Source: Tenacibaculum mesophilum (GTDB lineage: Bacteria; Bacteroidota; Bacteroidia; Flavobacteriales; Flavobacteriaceae). From it: 64,000 nt of DNA. The stretch lies in contig NZ_CP032544.1 in NCBI RefSeq assembly GCF_003867075.1, forward strand, positions 2,412,001-2,476,000, written 5' to 3'. Below, piece after piece: positions 1-8,541 of the stretch. Every line of letters begins with the position of its first letter. The stretch's first letter is position 1. The notes beneath the pieces were generated by a model that was not told the origin of the DNA, did no database searches, and worked only from the letters and a program-made list of their open reading frames with translations. Both the position numbers and the translations under genes were made by a program.

Positions 1-720
1 TTTACCTTCGTAACATTGCTGGTCAAAATCTATCGGACGAATTTTATACACAACATTTTCAAAATCGTGTGTAGGTACTACTACGTAGTTATACGAACGC
101 ATATCGCCCAACAAACGAATCATACAACGCTCGTTAAATTTAACAAACTCTTTAGCTAGTTGTGCTTTTTCAATGTCTAAACAATCATCTAAATAATCAT
201 TGATAAAAACATCACCAGGAATTCCTGATATATGCTCTTCTATCAACGTGTCTTCATATACCAAAAAGTTTAGGTTGTAAGGAGATAAAATATCCTCTAA
301 CTCTAGTCCGTAAATACGAGAAGCATCGGTTTTCTTTACGTAAAAATAGGTGTAGTTATCATTTAAAATATTTCGAATTTTTATACGAAAAGGTTTAGAG
401 TTACCAAACGTACAAAAATCGATAGCATCAACATTCAAATGCTTAATACTGGCGTCAGAACCGTTAGAGTGTAAGATATTATATACTTTTTTTAGGTATA
501 AATCAATTTCAGCCCGCTCAAACTCATTATAAAAAACGCGTATCCATAAGGTATCATTATCGTGTTTATCATACACAGCAACCGAACCTTGAAAACGCAA
601 CAAATCATCATAAAAAATAGGAATTTTTATAGTTCTGTTATGTCTTTTTAAGTAGTTTCCTAGTTTTTTGGTAACAGGAAAAGCTGGTTTTTTTTGTGAT
701 ATGAGTTTATATTCTGACAT
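1..720 (-). CDS. Conserved-looking protein of unknown function, C-terminus cut off by the window edge
   Basis: An open leftward frame begins with ATG at 718-720 (MSEYKLISQKKPAFP) and runs without a stop to base 1, giving 240 visible residues. There is no signal peptide or membrane segment. The visible part is mixed alpha/beta, rich in charged and aromatic residues, and ends near RPIDFDQQCYEGK. The RPIDFDQ stretch is faintly like an ATP-dependent kinase metal-binding motif, but I do not recognise the family. It lies only 12 bp upstream of nothing but downstream of dprA's stop in the same direction, so it is probably in an operon after dprA. Function unknown; the reading frame itself is well supported by length and codon use. 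Confidence 0.75.
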   Translation of the reverse strand, partial: MSEYKLISQKKPAFPVTKKLGNYLKRHNRTIKIPIFYDDLLRFQGSVAVYDKHDNDTLWIRVFYNEFERAEIDLYLKKVYNILHSNGSDASIKHLNVDAIDFCTFGNSKPFRIKIRNILNDNYTYFYVKKTDASRIYGLELEDILSPYNLNFLVYEDTLIEEHISGIPGDVFINDYLDDCLDIEKAQLAKEFVKFNERCMIRLLGDMRSYNYVVVPTHDFENVVYKIRPIDFDQQCYEGK

Positions 721-732
721 GCTTCAAAGGTA

Positions 733-1830
733 CTAAACTTCAAACATTTTTCCGGGTAAAGGTTTTATAACCCCTTTTAATTCCATTTGAACCAAAATAG
801 AGGATAGTTGATAAGTAGGAAGATTACAATCTAACGCAATAACATCTAACAACTGTTTACCATTTTGTTGTAAGTAATTGTGTATTTTTTGTTCGGTTTC
901 ATTCAAATCAACAAAAAGCTTGTTTTGAATAGGTGCCGAGGCTCTCGGCAGATCCCAATTAAGCATTTTTACAATATCTTCAGAAGAGGTTAATAAATGT
1001 GCTTGATTGTTTTTAATGAGGTTGTTACAACCTTTGCTATATATATCGGTTGCTCTACCCGGTAGCGCAAACACATCACGATTGTACGAATTGGCAATAT
1101 CAGCAGTAACTAACGACCCTCCTTTTTTAGCAGATTCAATAATAATGGTTGCTTTAGATAGCCCAGCTACAATACGATTTCGTTTTAAAAAATTTTCTCT
1201 CATAGGTTGCTCATGGTGCCAAAACTCGGTAATAAAACCACCATTCTCATTTACTTGATGAATATATTTTTTATGTGTTTTTGGGTATACTTCATCCAAT
1301 CCGTGTGCTAAGACAGCAATAGTTTGCAGGTTGTTTTTTATTGCAGCTTTGTGTGCGCAAATATCTACTCCATAAGCAAAACCACTTACAATTATAGGAT
1401 TGTATTCTTTTAAGTCTTTAATAAGTTGATTGCAGAAATCGCGTCCGTACGAACTCATTTTCCGAGTTCCTACAATCGAAATAATTTTATCATTGTTTAA
1501 GTTGAGGTTGCCGTCTTTAAAAAGTAAGATTGGAGCATCAATACAATGTTTTAGCTGTTGCGGATAATTGTCATCTAAAAAATAAGAAAAAGTAGTGTTG
1601 TTTTGTTGAATATAATACAGCTCCTCCTCTGCTCTTTTCAGGTTACTTTCATCAAAAAGATATTGAGTTACATGAGTTCCTATTCCGTTAATTTTATGGA
1701 GTACATTTTTCTTCTCTAAAAATACTTGTTCAACACTTCCTATAGAGGTAATTAGCCTTTTTGCCAAAATATCACCTATGTTTTTAGTTGCTTGTAAACG
1801 TAAAATAGCAAGTAATTTTTCTGTATTCAT
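733..1830 (-). CDS. dprA: DNA-processing protein DprA (Smf)
   Basis: DprA loads RecA onto incoming single-stranded DNA during natural transformation. The 365-residue product has the family Rossmann core: SIVGTRKMSSYGR near residue 118, then VSGFAYGVDICAHKAAI, LAHGLDEVYPKTH, RNRIVAGLS and IESAKKGGSLVTADIA, which form the nucleotide/ssDNA site. A helix-hairpin-helix-like N-terminus (INGIGTHV) and a C-terminal winged-helix stretch flank it. The open frame extends 10 codons further upstream from a non-conserved region, but MNTEKLLAI at 1830 is the natural start. A divergent promoter separates it from the HU/SPOR gene. Family is firm. Active competence in this strain is not shown by this gene alone, because DprA is nearly universal. 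Confidence 0.95.
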   Translation of the reverse strand: MNTEKLLAILRLQATKNIGDILAKRLITSIGSVEQVFLEKKNVLHKINGIGTHVTQYLFDESNLKRAEEELYYIQQNNTTFSYFLDDNYPQQLKHCIDAPILLFKDGNLNLNNDKIISIVGTRKMSSYGRDFCNQLIKDLKEYNPIIVSGFAYGVDICAHKAAIKNNLQTIAVLAHGLDEVYPKTHKKYIHQVNENGGFITEFWHHEQPMRENFLKRNRIVAGLSKATIIIESAKKGGSLVTADIANSYNRDVFALPGRATDIYSKGCNNLIKNNQAHLLTSSEDIVKMLNWDLPRASAPIQNKLFVDLNETEQKIHNYLQQNGKQLLDVIALDCNLPTYQLSSILVQMELKGVIKPLPGKMFEV

Positions 1831-1889
1831 GATAGCAATAATTTGAGTATCAATATACAAAAAACTGTTGATAAAAATTACAAGATTAC

Positions 1890-1920
1890 TTGAAAGTAAT
1901 TCACTAAAAAACTATATTTG
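1890..1920 (+). promoter_or_regulatory. Bacteroidota-type promoter of the HU/SPOR gene
   Basis: A TTG (-33) at 1890-1892 is followed after 20 nt by TATATTTG at 1913-1920, a perfect match to the -7 consensus TAnnTTTG. The start codon follows 5 nt later, so the transcript is close to leaderless. Confidence 0.6.
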
Positions 1921-1925
1921 TTATT

Positions 1926-2816
1926 ATGACATTAGCCAACTACATTAACGATTTATTATATAGATACGATTGCGTAATTGTTCCTAATTTTGGAGGATTT
2001 GTAACCAATAAAATTGGTGCTAGAGTAAATACAACTACTCACACTTTTTATCCGCCAAAAAAACAACTCACGTTTAATGCATATTTACAGCATAATGACG
2101 GTTTATTGGCAAATTATATAGCTTCGAGTAAAAATATTTCTTTTGAAGAAGCTACTGCTTTTATTGCAGAGGAAGTTGCACAATGGAAAGAAAAGTTAGC
2201 AACAGCAACTGTTACTGTTGCTTCTGTAGGAAGCTTGTCATTAAACGAGGCAAAACAAATTATTTTTGAACCAAATCCATCAAGTAACTTTTTAAAAGAA
2301 TCTTTTGGATTAGCTGAGGTTTCAACACCTTCTGTAGAAAGAGTAAAAGAAGTAACAATTAAGTCATTACCTACTACTAAAGAAAACAGAAAAACAATTC
2401 CGTTGTATTTAAAAAGGACTGCTGCTGCAGCTGTTTTTGTAGGAATTGCCTATGTGGGTTGGAATGGTGTTCAAAATCAACAACAAGTATTAGCAAATCA
2501 AGAAGAAGCTGTTGAGAAGAAAATTCAATCAGCAACTTTTGTAATAGAGAACCCGTTACCAACAATTAACTTAAACGTTAGTAAAGAAGATAGAAACTTT
2601 CATATCATAGCTGGAGCTTTTCAAGAAGAGCATAATGCTGAAAACAAATTAACAGAGTTAGAAGATAAGGGCTATGATGCTTCTATTGTTGGAAAGAACA
2701 GATTAGGCTTAACTCAAGTAGCTTTTGCAAGCTATGCAACTAAAGAAGAAGCTAGAAAAGCTCTAGAAATTATTAAAGAATCTGTTAGCGAAGACGCTTG
2801 GTTGTTGGTTAAATAA
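1926..2816 (+). CDS. HU-CCDC81-like and SPOR domain membrane protein
   Basis: A 296-residue protein with a three-part build. Residues 1 to about 75 (YINDLLYRYDCVIVPNFGGF) match the bacterial HU/CCDC81-like domain typical of Bacteroidetes. Residues about 163-182 form one membrane helix rich in Ala and Val. Residues about 222-296 (FHIIAGAFQEEHNAENKL to the end) form a SPOR domain, which binds glycan strands lacking stem peptides at division sites. It probably spans the inner membrane with the HU part inside and SPOR in the periplasm. The partner of the HU part is unknown. It is transcribed away from dprA. Confidence 0.88.
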   Translation: MTLANYINDLLYRYDCVIVPNFGGFVTNKIGARVNTTTHTFYPPKKQLTFNAYLQHNDGLLANYIASSKNISFEEATAFIAEEVAQWKEKLATATVTVASVGSLSLNEAKQIIFEPNPSSNFLKESFGLAEVSTPSVERVKEVTIKSLPTTKENRKTIPLYLKRTAAAAVFVGIAYVGWNGVQNQQQVLANQEEAVEKKIQSATFVIENPLPTINLNVSKEDRNFHIIAGAFQEEHNAENKLTELEDKGYDASIVGKNRLGLTQVAFASYATKEEARKALEIIKESVSEDAWLLVK

Positions 2817-2851
2817 ACTACATTTATTTTAGGTAGATTTTTTTGTTGCTG

Positions 2852-2859
2852 TATCTTTG
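2852..2859 (+). promoter_or_regulatory. Promoter -7 box of the thioesterase gene
   Basis: TATCTTTG matches TAnnTTTG exactly and lies 16 nt before the ATG at 2876. No terminator separates this gene from the upstream SPOR gene, so readthrough may add to expression. Confidence 0.5.
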
Positions 2860-2875
2860 TATCAAAATTTAATTG

Positions 2876-3388
2876 ATGAGAGCAAAATCACCAAGAGAAT
2901 CGTTAACTGTACTTACCGATTTAGTTTTACCAGGAGAAACAAATTATTTAGATAACCTTTTTGGAGGAGAGTTATTAGCTCGTATGGATAGAGCTTGTAG
3001 TATTGCTGCACGCCGTCATTCGAGAAGAATTGTAGTAACAGCCTCTGTAAATCACGTAGCCTTTACCAAATCGGTACCTGTAGGAAGTGTGGTTACCTTA
3101 GAAGCAAAGGTTTCACGTGCTTTTAAATCGTCAATGGAGATTTATGTAGATGTTTGGATTGAAGATCGTCAATCGGGTGAAAAAACGAAGGTAAATGAAG
3201 GAATTTATACGTTTGTTGCTGTTGATGAAACAGGAAAACCAGTACCAATTCCTCAAATTGAACCAGAAACCGAATTAGAGAAACAACGTTATGAAGCTGC
3301 ATTACGTAGAAAGCAATTAAGCTTAGTTTTAGCAGGTAAAATGGATCCTAAGGAGGCTTTGGAGTTGAAATCTATTTTTATGGATTAA
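2876..3388 (+). CDS. Acyl-CoA thioesterase, hotdog fold (YciA/BACH type)
   Basis: A 170-residue single-hotdog protein likely to hydrolyse fatty acyl-CoA in the cytoplasm. The N-terminal block LPGETNYLDNLFGGELLARMD matches the catalytic helix region of hotdog acyl-CoA thioesterases, in which an Asn/Asp pair and the GG turn sit at the active site. It is followed by the VTASVNHVAFTKSVPVG strand block. A TTG precedes the ATG in frame; the ATG at 2876 is preferred. Substrate chain length cannot be read from sequence. Confidence 0.9.
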   Translation: MRAKSPRESLTVLTDLVLPGETNYLDNLFGGELLARMDRACSIAARRHSRRIVVTASVNHVAFTKSVPVGSVVTLEAKVSRAFKSSMEIYVDVWIEDRQSGEKTKVNEGIYTFVAVDETGKPVPIPQIEPETELEKQRYEAALRRKQLSLVLAGKMDPKEALELKSIFMD

Positions 3389-3394
3389 AATCGT

Positions 3395-4429
3395 TTATAT
3401 GTCATCAACATTGCCATTTTCTGATAGAAAGATGGCAATGTTTTTTGTTTTTTCAAACTGAGAGAAAATAATAATCATAATTACTGTAATTGGTACCGAT
3501 AATATCATACCAGTTATTCCCCAAATTTCTCCCCAAACAGCTAAAGAAAGTATTGTTACAAGTGGGCTTAAGTTTAGCGACCTTCCAAAAACTTTTGGTT
3601 CTACAACATTACCAACAATAACTTGAACGGCTCCTACTGCTATAGCAACAATTAAAAAAGGAGCAAACTCTCCAAATTGTATTAGGCAAAAAATTGCAGG
3701 AAAAGCTGTAGCTACCAATGAACCAATAGTTGGTATATAATTTAAAAGGAAGATTAAGAAAGCCCAAAAAGGAGCGCCATCTACTCCAACCATTAATAAA
3801 ATAAAGTAGCTTAAAACACCTGTTAGTAGGCTTACATATGTTTTTAATCGTAAGTAATTAGAAATAGAGGTTTCTACTTTTTTTAAAATTGCTTGAAAAC
3901 CTTTTGAATTCTCTGAGGTATCTAAAAAAACCTTTTGTAACTTTTTTTTAAAGTTACTTTCCTCTAAAAAGATAAATAAAGCATAAATTATTATCATAAA
4001 GGTATCACCGAGCAAGCTGCTGATTCCGTTCGCGATATCACCTAAAACAGAGCCATAGTCAAAATCTCCAATAACAGATTTAAGTGATGTAACAATATCT
4101 ATATGAAAGTAAGCATTAAAACGCTTTATAATAGCATCAATATTTGGTTCATATTTTGAATATGATGTGGTTAAGTTTGAAATACTATTTGTTATAATTT
4201 CAGAAATAAAACCAAAACCAAGTATAATTAATGTAAATACAAAAACATTACTTAACCAAAATGGAATAAATCGTTTTGCAAAAGGTATTCTATATATTGT
4301 TTTTCGGATTTCACGTGTTAAAAACCAAAAAATAATAGCAAAAATAAAAGGAATTAAAATCCCTTTGCCAATGACTAATGTTGCAATAATTGCTACAGTT
4401 ACAATAATAAAGTTTGATGCGTTTTTCAC
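3395..4429 (-). CDS. AI-2E family (PerM/UPF0118) membrane permease
   Basis: A 344-residue polytopic inner-membrane protein. It has two N-terminal helices, a soluble stretch (about 60-140) and a C-terminal bundle of helices, the usual AI-2E transporter family arrangement. The family block GAPFWAFLIFLLNYIPTIGS and the later SLNLSPLVTILSLAVWGEIWG are diagnostic. Family members export diverse solutes and some are Na+/H+ antiporters, so the substrate is unknown. It converges with the thioesterase gene and its last residues overlap that gene's terminator. Confidence 0.9.
   Translation of the reverse strand: MKNASNFIIVTVAIIATLVIGKGILIPFIFAIIFWFLTREIRKTIYRIPFAKRFIPFWLSNVFVFTLIILGFGFISEIITNSISNLTTSYSKYEPNIDAIIKRFNAYFHIDIVTSLKSVIGDFDYGSVLGDIANGISSLLGDTFMIIIYALFIFLEESNFKKKLQKVFLDTSENSKGFQAILKKVETSISNYLRLKTYVSLLTGVLSYFILLMVGVDGAPFWAFLIFLLNYIPTIGSLVATAFPAIFCLIQFGEFAPFLIVAIAVGAVQVIVGNVVEPKVFGRSLNLSPLVTILSLAVWGEIWGITGMILSVPITVIMIIIFSQFEKTKNIAIFLSENGNVDDI
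3407..3447 (+). terminator. Intrinsic terminator of the thioesterase gene, inside the opposing gene's tail
   Basis: An 11-bp perfect stem AACATTGCCAT/ATGGCAATGTT with a 14-nt loop is followed by a T run. It lies within the last codons of the leftward AI-2E gene. Confidence 0.75.
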
Positions 4430-4483
4430 ACGTTTAAATTTGGTTACAATTTAAAAATAAAATTTATAACTGTTTTAATGGTG

Positions 4484-5701
4484 TTAAGAACGAATCCATT
4501 GTGCAGGGTTCAATCGGTTTCGGTCTTTATACAACATAAAACTAAGTTGTGTTTTACCTGTTACTTTGTTAGTGAATACTTTTCCTAGTTTGTCGCCAGT
4601 TTTAACAGCATCACCTTTTTTTACATAAACTTCTTTTAACTTATTGTATGCAGAAATATAGTTACCATGTTGTACTAAAACTGATTTTCTTCCATCAGGA
4701 TGTAATTGAATAACTAAAACTTTTCCGTTAAAAATACTCTTTACATCGGTATTTGCTTTGGTTGCAATGTATAACCCGTGGCTATTGATAGTAATTCCAG
4801 GAAATGTAGGGTGTGGTTGAACTCCATATTTTCGTGTAATAACACCTTTAACCGGCCAAGGTAAATTACCTCTATTTTGCTCAAAGTTAGCAAGTAAAGC
4901 TTTTTCTTCGGCATTTAGAATAAAACCAGAGCTTTTGGTTTTACCTTTTGTAGTTTTTTTGCCTTTGTTTGCTTTAGCAATAGCATCTCTAATTAACTTA
5001 TCAATTCTGGCAGCAATTCTTTTTTCTTCTCGTTGTTTCTTTTGTAAATCGCTTTTGTATTTTTTCTCTTCCTTTTTAATTTTTGAAATTAATTGCTCTT
5101 GATTTTTCTTATCGTCTTCAATTTCTTTTTTCTGACTTTTCTCGTCAGAAAGTAACGCTTCTTTTGATTTTTTTTGCGCAGTTAACGAGTCGTTTAGTTG
5201 TTCTACTTCTTTCGCTTTAACTATAATTTCTTCTCCTTGTTTTTTTCTGTAATCTTTATATTGTTGCATGTATTTTAATCTCTTATAAGCTTGATAAAAG
5301 CTTTCTGAAGACAATAAAAACATGGTTTTACTTTGTTGCGATTTACTTTTGTAAGATTTAACGACCATATCTCGATAGTCATTTTTTAATTTTTCTAGCT
5401 CGTCATTATATTTTTTTAATTGCTGCTCGTTTGTATTGATTTCTTGAGAAAGTAATTTTGTCTCTAACTCAATAGTTTCAATTAAACGTTCTCTAACACT
5501 TATTTTTTGGTTTAAGTCTTTTAAATCGTCTAAAGCACTAGTCTTTTTTTTCTTTGTTGTGAACAAAAGATTATTAACTAGCTCTATTTCATTTTTAAGT
5601 TTCTTTCGCCTATTTTCAAGCTCTTTCCTACTTTGAGCAAAAGAAGAAATTCCTACAAAAAATAGGCATAAAAAAGAGATGTAAAAAATAGGGTACTTCA
5701 T
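4484..5701 (-). CDS. EnvC-like murein hydrolase activator with degenerate LytM (M23) domain
   Basis: A 405-residue exported protein. It has a signal peptide ending near residue 22, long Lys/Glu-rich coiled coil to about 250, and a C-terminal LytM fold (about 285-400). The zinc-binding residues of active M23 enzymes seem to be missing: the usual N-x-G-I-D position reads INSHGLYI, the HxH position reads SAYNKL, and the final His-x-Phe reads LSFML. That pattern is typical of EnvC and related activators, which open amidases rather than cut peptidoglycan themselves. It starts 2 bp after the DUF4292 stop, so the two are co-transcribed and probably act together in envelope growth or division. Confidence 0.88.
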   Translation of the reverse strand: MKYPIFYISFLCLFFVGISSFAQSRKELENRRKKLKNEIELVNNLLFTTKKKKTSALDDLKDLNQKISVRERLIETIELETKLLSQEINTNEQQLKKYNDELEKLKNDYRDMVVKSYKSKSQQSKTMFLLSSESFYQAYKRLKYMQQYKDYRKKQGEEIIVKAKEVEQLNDSLTAQKKSKEALLSDEKSQKKEIEDDKKNQEQLISKIKKEEKKYKSDLQKKQREEKRIAARIDKLIRDAIAKANKGKKTTKGKTKSSGFILNAEEKALLANFEQNRGNLPWPVKGVITRKYGVQPHPTFPGITINSHGLYIATKANTDVKSIFNGKVLVIQLHPDGRKSVLVQHGNYISAYNKLKEVYVKKGDAVKTGDKLGKVFTNKVTGKTQLSFMLYKDRNRLNPAQWIRS

Positions 5702-5703
5702 AA

Positions 5704-6471
5704 TTATAATTGAATTTCTTTATAACCGTTAGGGATATTAAAACTTACATTTAACTTAGTGTTATATTCTACTGAACGAGTTGTAATATCAATAATAGTA
5801 AACTTATTTTTTTCTTTAGCTCTTATGTTAATTTTTTCAGGAAAAAAGGTAGTGTTTTTCTTATGATATTTTGGATAACTAATGTCTAAACGTTGGTCTT
5901 TTAACGAGTTTACTATTAATTGCTTGTTTAGTTTAAAGTGTTTAGGGTTTACATAAAAAAATAAGTCGAATAAAGTAGGTTGTTTTTTAGGAGACAATTG
6001 ATATGATTTTTCTTGAATTTGAACTTCTTGACGTTCAGATTTTACATCCATCAACGCCTCACCTAATAACATGCTTTGTAACTGTTTAAAATTAATATCG
6101 GTTCCTAATAGTTTTTTTAGCATCATAAAATCTCCATCAAAGTAGCTTTTTTCATATGGAGAGTAAAATTGCACTTTGGTAGGAGTGATTTTAGCTTTAA
6201 AAATAGAGATGATTTTGGTTCCTTTTAACCAAATAACTTCGTCTTTTTTAATCTTCATTCTTACTGAAAAGCCTAAACTTTCTTTATTGTTTTTGTAATT
6301 AACTTTTAAACGAGCATCTACCGTTTTTTTGTCAAAATTTGAGGCAATGTGTTTTTTAGCTACTTTGCGTGCCGATAATTCTTTAATAACGACATCACCA
6401 GTAACGTTTTTGGTAGATTTACATGAAGTTAAACCTAAAAATAATATAAGTAATAAAGTGGTGTATTTCAT
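5704..6471 (-). CDS. DUF4292 lipoprotein
   Basis: A 255-residue protein with a lipoprotein signal whose lipobox ends LTSC with Cys17, so it is anchored in the outer or inner membrane facing the periplasm. The remainder is beta-rich (VRMKIKKDEVIWLKG, DISYPKYHK), consistent with DUF4292, a family that looks like a distant relative of LolA/LolB-type lipid carriers. It lies between the TPR protein and the EnvC-like protein in a tight leftward operon, an arrangement common in Flavobacteriaceae. A role in envelope lipid or lipoprotein handling is inference from fold and neighbours. Confidence 0.8.
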   Translation of the reverse strand: MKYTTLLLILFLGLTSCKSTKNVTGDVVIKELSARKVAKKHIASNFDKKTVDARLKVNYKNNKESLGFSVRMKIKKDEVIWLKGTKIISIFKAKITPTKVQFYSPYEKSYFDGDFMMLKKLLGTDINFKQLQSMLLGEALMDVKSERQEVQIQEKSYQLSPKKQPTLFDLFFYVNPKHFKLNKQLIVNSLKDQRLDISYPKYHKKNTTFFPEKINIRAKEKNKFTIIDITTRSVEYNTKLNVSFNIPNGYKEIQL

Positions 6472-6491
6472 AAATTTTATACTAACGAAAC

Positions 6492-7490
6492 CTATTTTAA
6501 AATCTTTTCAGCTTTGTTTTTATAAGAATTGGCTTTTTTAACATCATTCAATCCTTGGTAAGCTTTAGATATTTCTAAGTAAAATTTAGCTTCTATTTCA
6601 TTATTGTCAATAACAAAATCAATGCCGTTCTGTAAGGTTTCTATTGCTTTTTTATAATCTTTATTGTTATTAAACGCTTTTCCGTTCATTAAATATACAA
6701 AAGGTTGCGCAGGAAAAAGAACTAAACCTTGTTCACTGTATTTTAATAAGTCAGTATCATTGTTTGCGGCCAACTTATCTAGTAACGTTTTTAAATTGGT
6801 ATAAGATTTTTCTTTCTCAAAAAGTGATTTTGGATCAAGGTTTTCAGTGATTTTTTTTGGTTGTGCCTCGGTTGTTTTTCGAGCATTTATTTTTCTTTCA
6901 ATAGAGCGAAGTCTGGCATTTAATAATTTAGCTTCTTTTAACTCTGTTAATACTTTTTTAGCAGAGGTAACATCTTTGTTTTGGAGATGTAAGAAAACAA
7001 GTAACTGTTTTTTCTTTGGGTTTGTTGTAGCTATTTTTTGTTGCGTAATAATAGCGTCCTCAAAATCAGCTAACTTTCTTAAAATAAACACTTTGTGTTC
7101 AAGCATCCAAACATTATTAGGTTCTGTTTCTAAAGCTAAATCAATGTAAGATAGAGCTTCAGGATTTCTACCTAATTTTTCATAGTTTTTAGAAAGTTCA
7201 AATAAAACAGCTTTATTATTTGGAAGTATTCTGTTACACTCTTCTAAATTTTGTATAGCTTTTTGGTAATTAAAAATAGCTTTGTTTGAAAGCGCTTTAA
7301 AAAAATATTGTTGAAATTCAATATTGTTTTTTTCAGCAATGTTAATTGATGCTGGAATGCTATCTTGAGCGTTTAGAAAGTATGAAAAGAAGAGAAAGAA
7401 AAAAGACAGTATTGCTTTAGAAAAAAACTTTTTTTCTCTTTTCTCTCTTCTCTTTTCTATTGAGTTTTTATGTAAGTTCTGTATAATCAC
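6492..7490 (-). CDS. Exported TPR-repeat protein
   Basis: A 332-residue protein with a signal peptide (hydrophobic LSFFFLFFSYFLNAQ, cleavage near residue 41) and several tetratricopeptide repeats, for example NYQKAIQNLEECNRILPNN, NPEALSYIDLALETEPNN and DYKKAIETLQNGI near the C-terminus. TPRs are protein-protein scaffolds. Its start overlaps the end of the nucleotidyltransferase gene by 23 bp, so translation is coupled. The long basic stretch before the hydrophobic core is unusual but there is no later Met before it. Likely periplasmic and connected with the DUF4292 and EnvC-like neighbours. Confidence 0.82.
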   Translation of the reverse strand: MIIQNLHKNSIEKRREKREKKFFSKAILSFFFLFFSYFLNAQDSIPASINIAEKNNIEFQQYFFKALSNKAIFNYQKAIQNLEECNRILPNNKAVLFELSKNYEKLGRNPEALSYIDLALETEPNNVWMLEHKVFILRKLADFEDAIITQQKIATTNPKKKQLLVFLHLQNKDVTSAKKVLTELKEAKLLNARLRSIERKINARKTTEAQPKKITENLDPKSLFEKEKSYTNLKTLLDKLAANNDTDLLKYSEQGLVLFPAQPFVYLMNGKAFNNNKDYKKAIETLQNGIDFVIDNNEIEAKFYLEISKAYQGLNDVKKANSYKNKAEKILK

Positions 7491-8484
7491 CTATACTTAC
7501 CGATGTATAATTAGCATTGTATTTTGCATGGTTACCAACCATAGCATTATCTAAATTGGCATTTGAAATATGCACGTTTGTTTGAATTAAAGAGTTAGTA
7601 ATTGTTGAGTTTTCAACAACACTGTTTTCACCAATTGAAACAAAAGGACCTATTTTGGTGTTTTTTAACACTACATTTTTTCCAACATAACAAGGTTGAA
7701 TAATTTCAGCGTTCTCTAATACAACGTCTTCAGATACTAAATTGTTGCCGTCTGCTTGTTCAAAGCCTAAAACTTGTTTGTTGGTATCTACTGTAGGGTC
7801 TTTCTTACCGCAATCCATCCAAGTATTTACTTTTCCAGGAATAAACTTGGCTCCTTTTACTTTTAAAGCTTCTAGAGCTTCTGTTAGTTGATATTCACCA
7901 GAAGGTCTGATATCATTATCAATTAAATATTTTATCTCTTCTAATAATTTATCGGCATCTTTAAAATAATAAATACCAATAATTGCTAAATCAGAGACAA
8001 ATTCTTTTGGTTTTTCAACAAAATCAGTAATAAATCCGTCTTTTAATTTTACTACACCAAAAGCACTAGGATCTTCTACTTGCTTCACCCAAATAGCCCC
8101 ATCAGCGTTAGCATCTAATGTAAAATCGGCCTTAAATAAGGTATCGGCAAAAGCCACCACACAAGAACCTCCTAATGATTCTTTAGCACAATAAATAGCG
8201 TGAGCAGTTCCTAATGCTTCTTCTTGGACGTATACAGAACCTTTTGCTCCTAAGTTTTCGGCTATTTTTATTAATTTATCTTTTGTATCTGCAGGAAACC
8301 CTTTAGAAGCAGGTCCAATTATAAAAGCAATTTCCTCTATAGGTTGATCTACAACAGAAGTGATATCTTCCACTAATCGTTGTACAATTGATTTACCAGC
8401 AATAACTGTTAACGGCTTAGGAGTTGTTAATGTATGAGGTCTTAAACGAGACCCAATTCCTGCCATTGGTACTATAATCTTCAT
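7468..8484 (-). CDS. Sugar-phosphate nucleotidyltransferase with left-handed beta-helix tail
   Basis: A 338-residue enzyme that would join a nucleotide to a sugar 1-phosphate for cell-surface glycan synthesis. The N-terminal signature MAGIGSRLRPHTLTTPKPL holds the glycine/arginine loop and Lys of this superfamily, and VVAFADTLF holds the metal-binding Asp. Residues about 245-338 show hexapeptide-like repeats (NSVVENSTITNSLIQTN), a GlmU-like beta-helix. Whether the product is dTDP-, UDP- or GDP-sugar cannot be decided. It is the first gene of the leftward envelope operon. Confidence 0.88.
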   Translation of the reverse strand: MKIIVPMAGIGSRLRPHTLTTPKPLTVIAGKSIVQRLVEDITSVVDQPIEEIAFIIGPASKGFPADTKDKLIKIAENLGAKGSVYVQEEALGTAHAIYCAKESLGGSCVVAFADTLFKADFTLDANADGAIWVKQVEDPSAFGVVKLKDGFITDFVEKPKEFVSDLAIIGIYYFKDADKLLEEIKYLIDNDIRPSGEYQLTEALEALKVKGAKFIPGKVNTWMDCGKKDPTVDTNKQVLGFEQADGNNLVSEDVVLENAEIIQPCYVGKNVVLKNTKIGPFVSIGENSVVENSTITNSLIQTNVHISNANLDNAMVGNHAKYNANYTSVSIGDYTELT

Positions 8485-8541
8485 ATTCTTTCTTTTCGTT
8501 TTTAACGGTGCAATATACCATTAATAACGCAGTGAAAAAAG

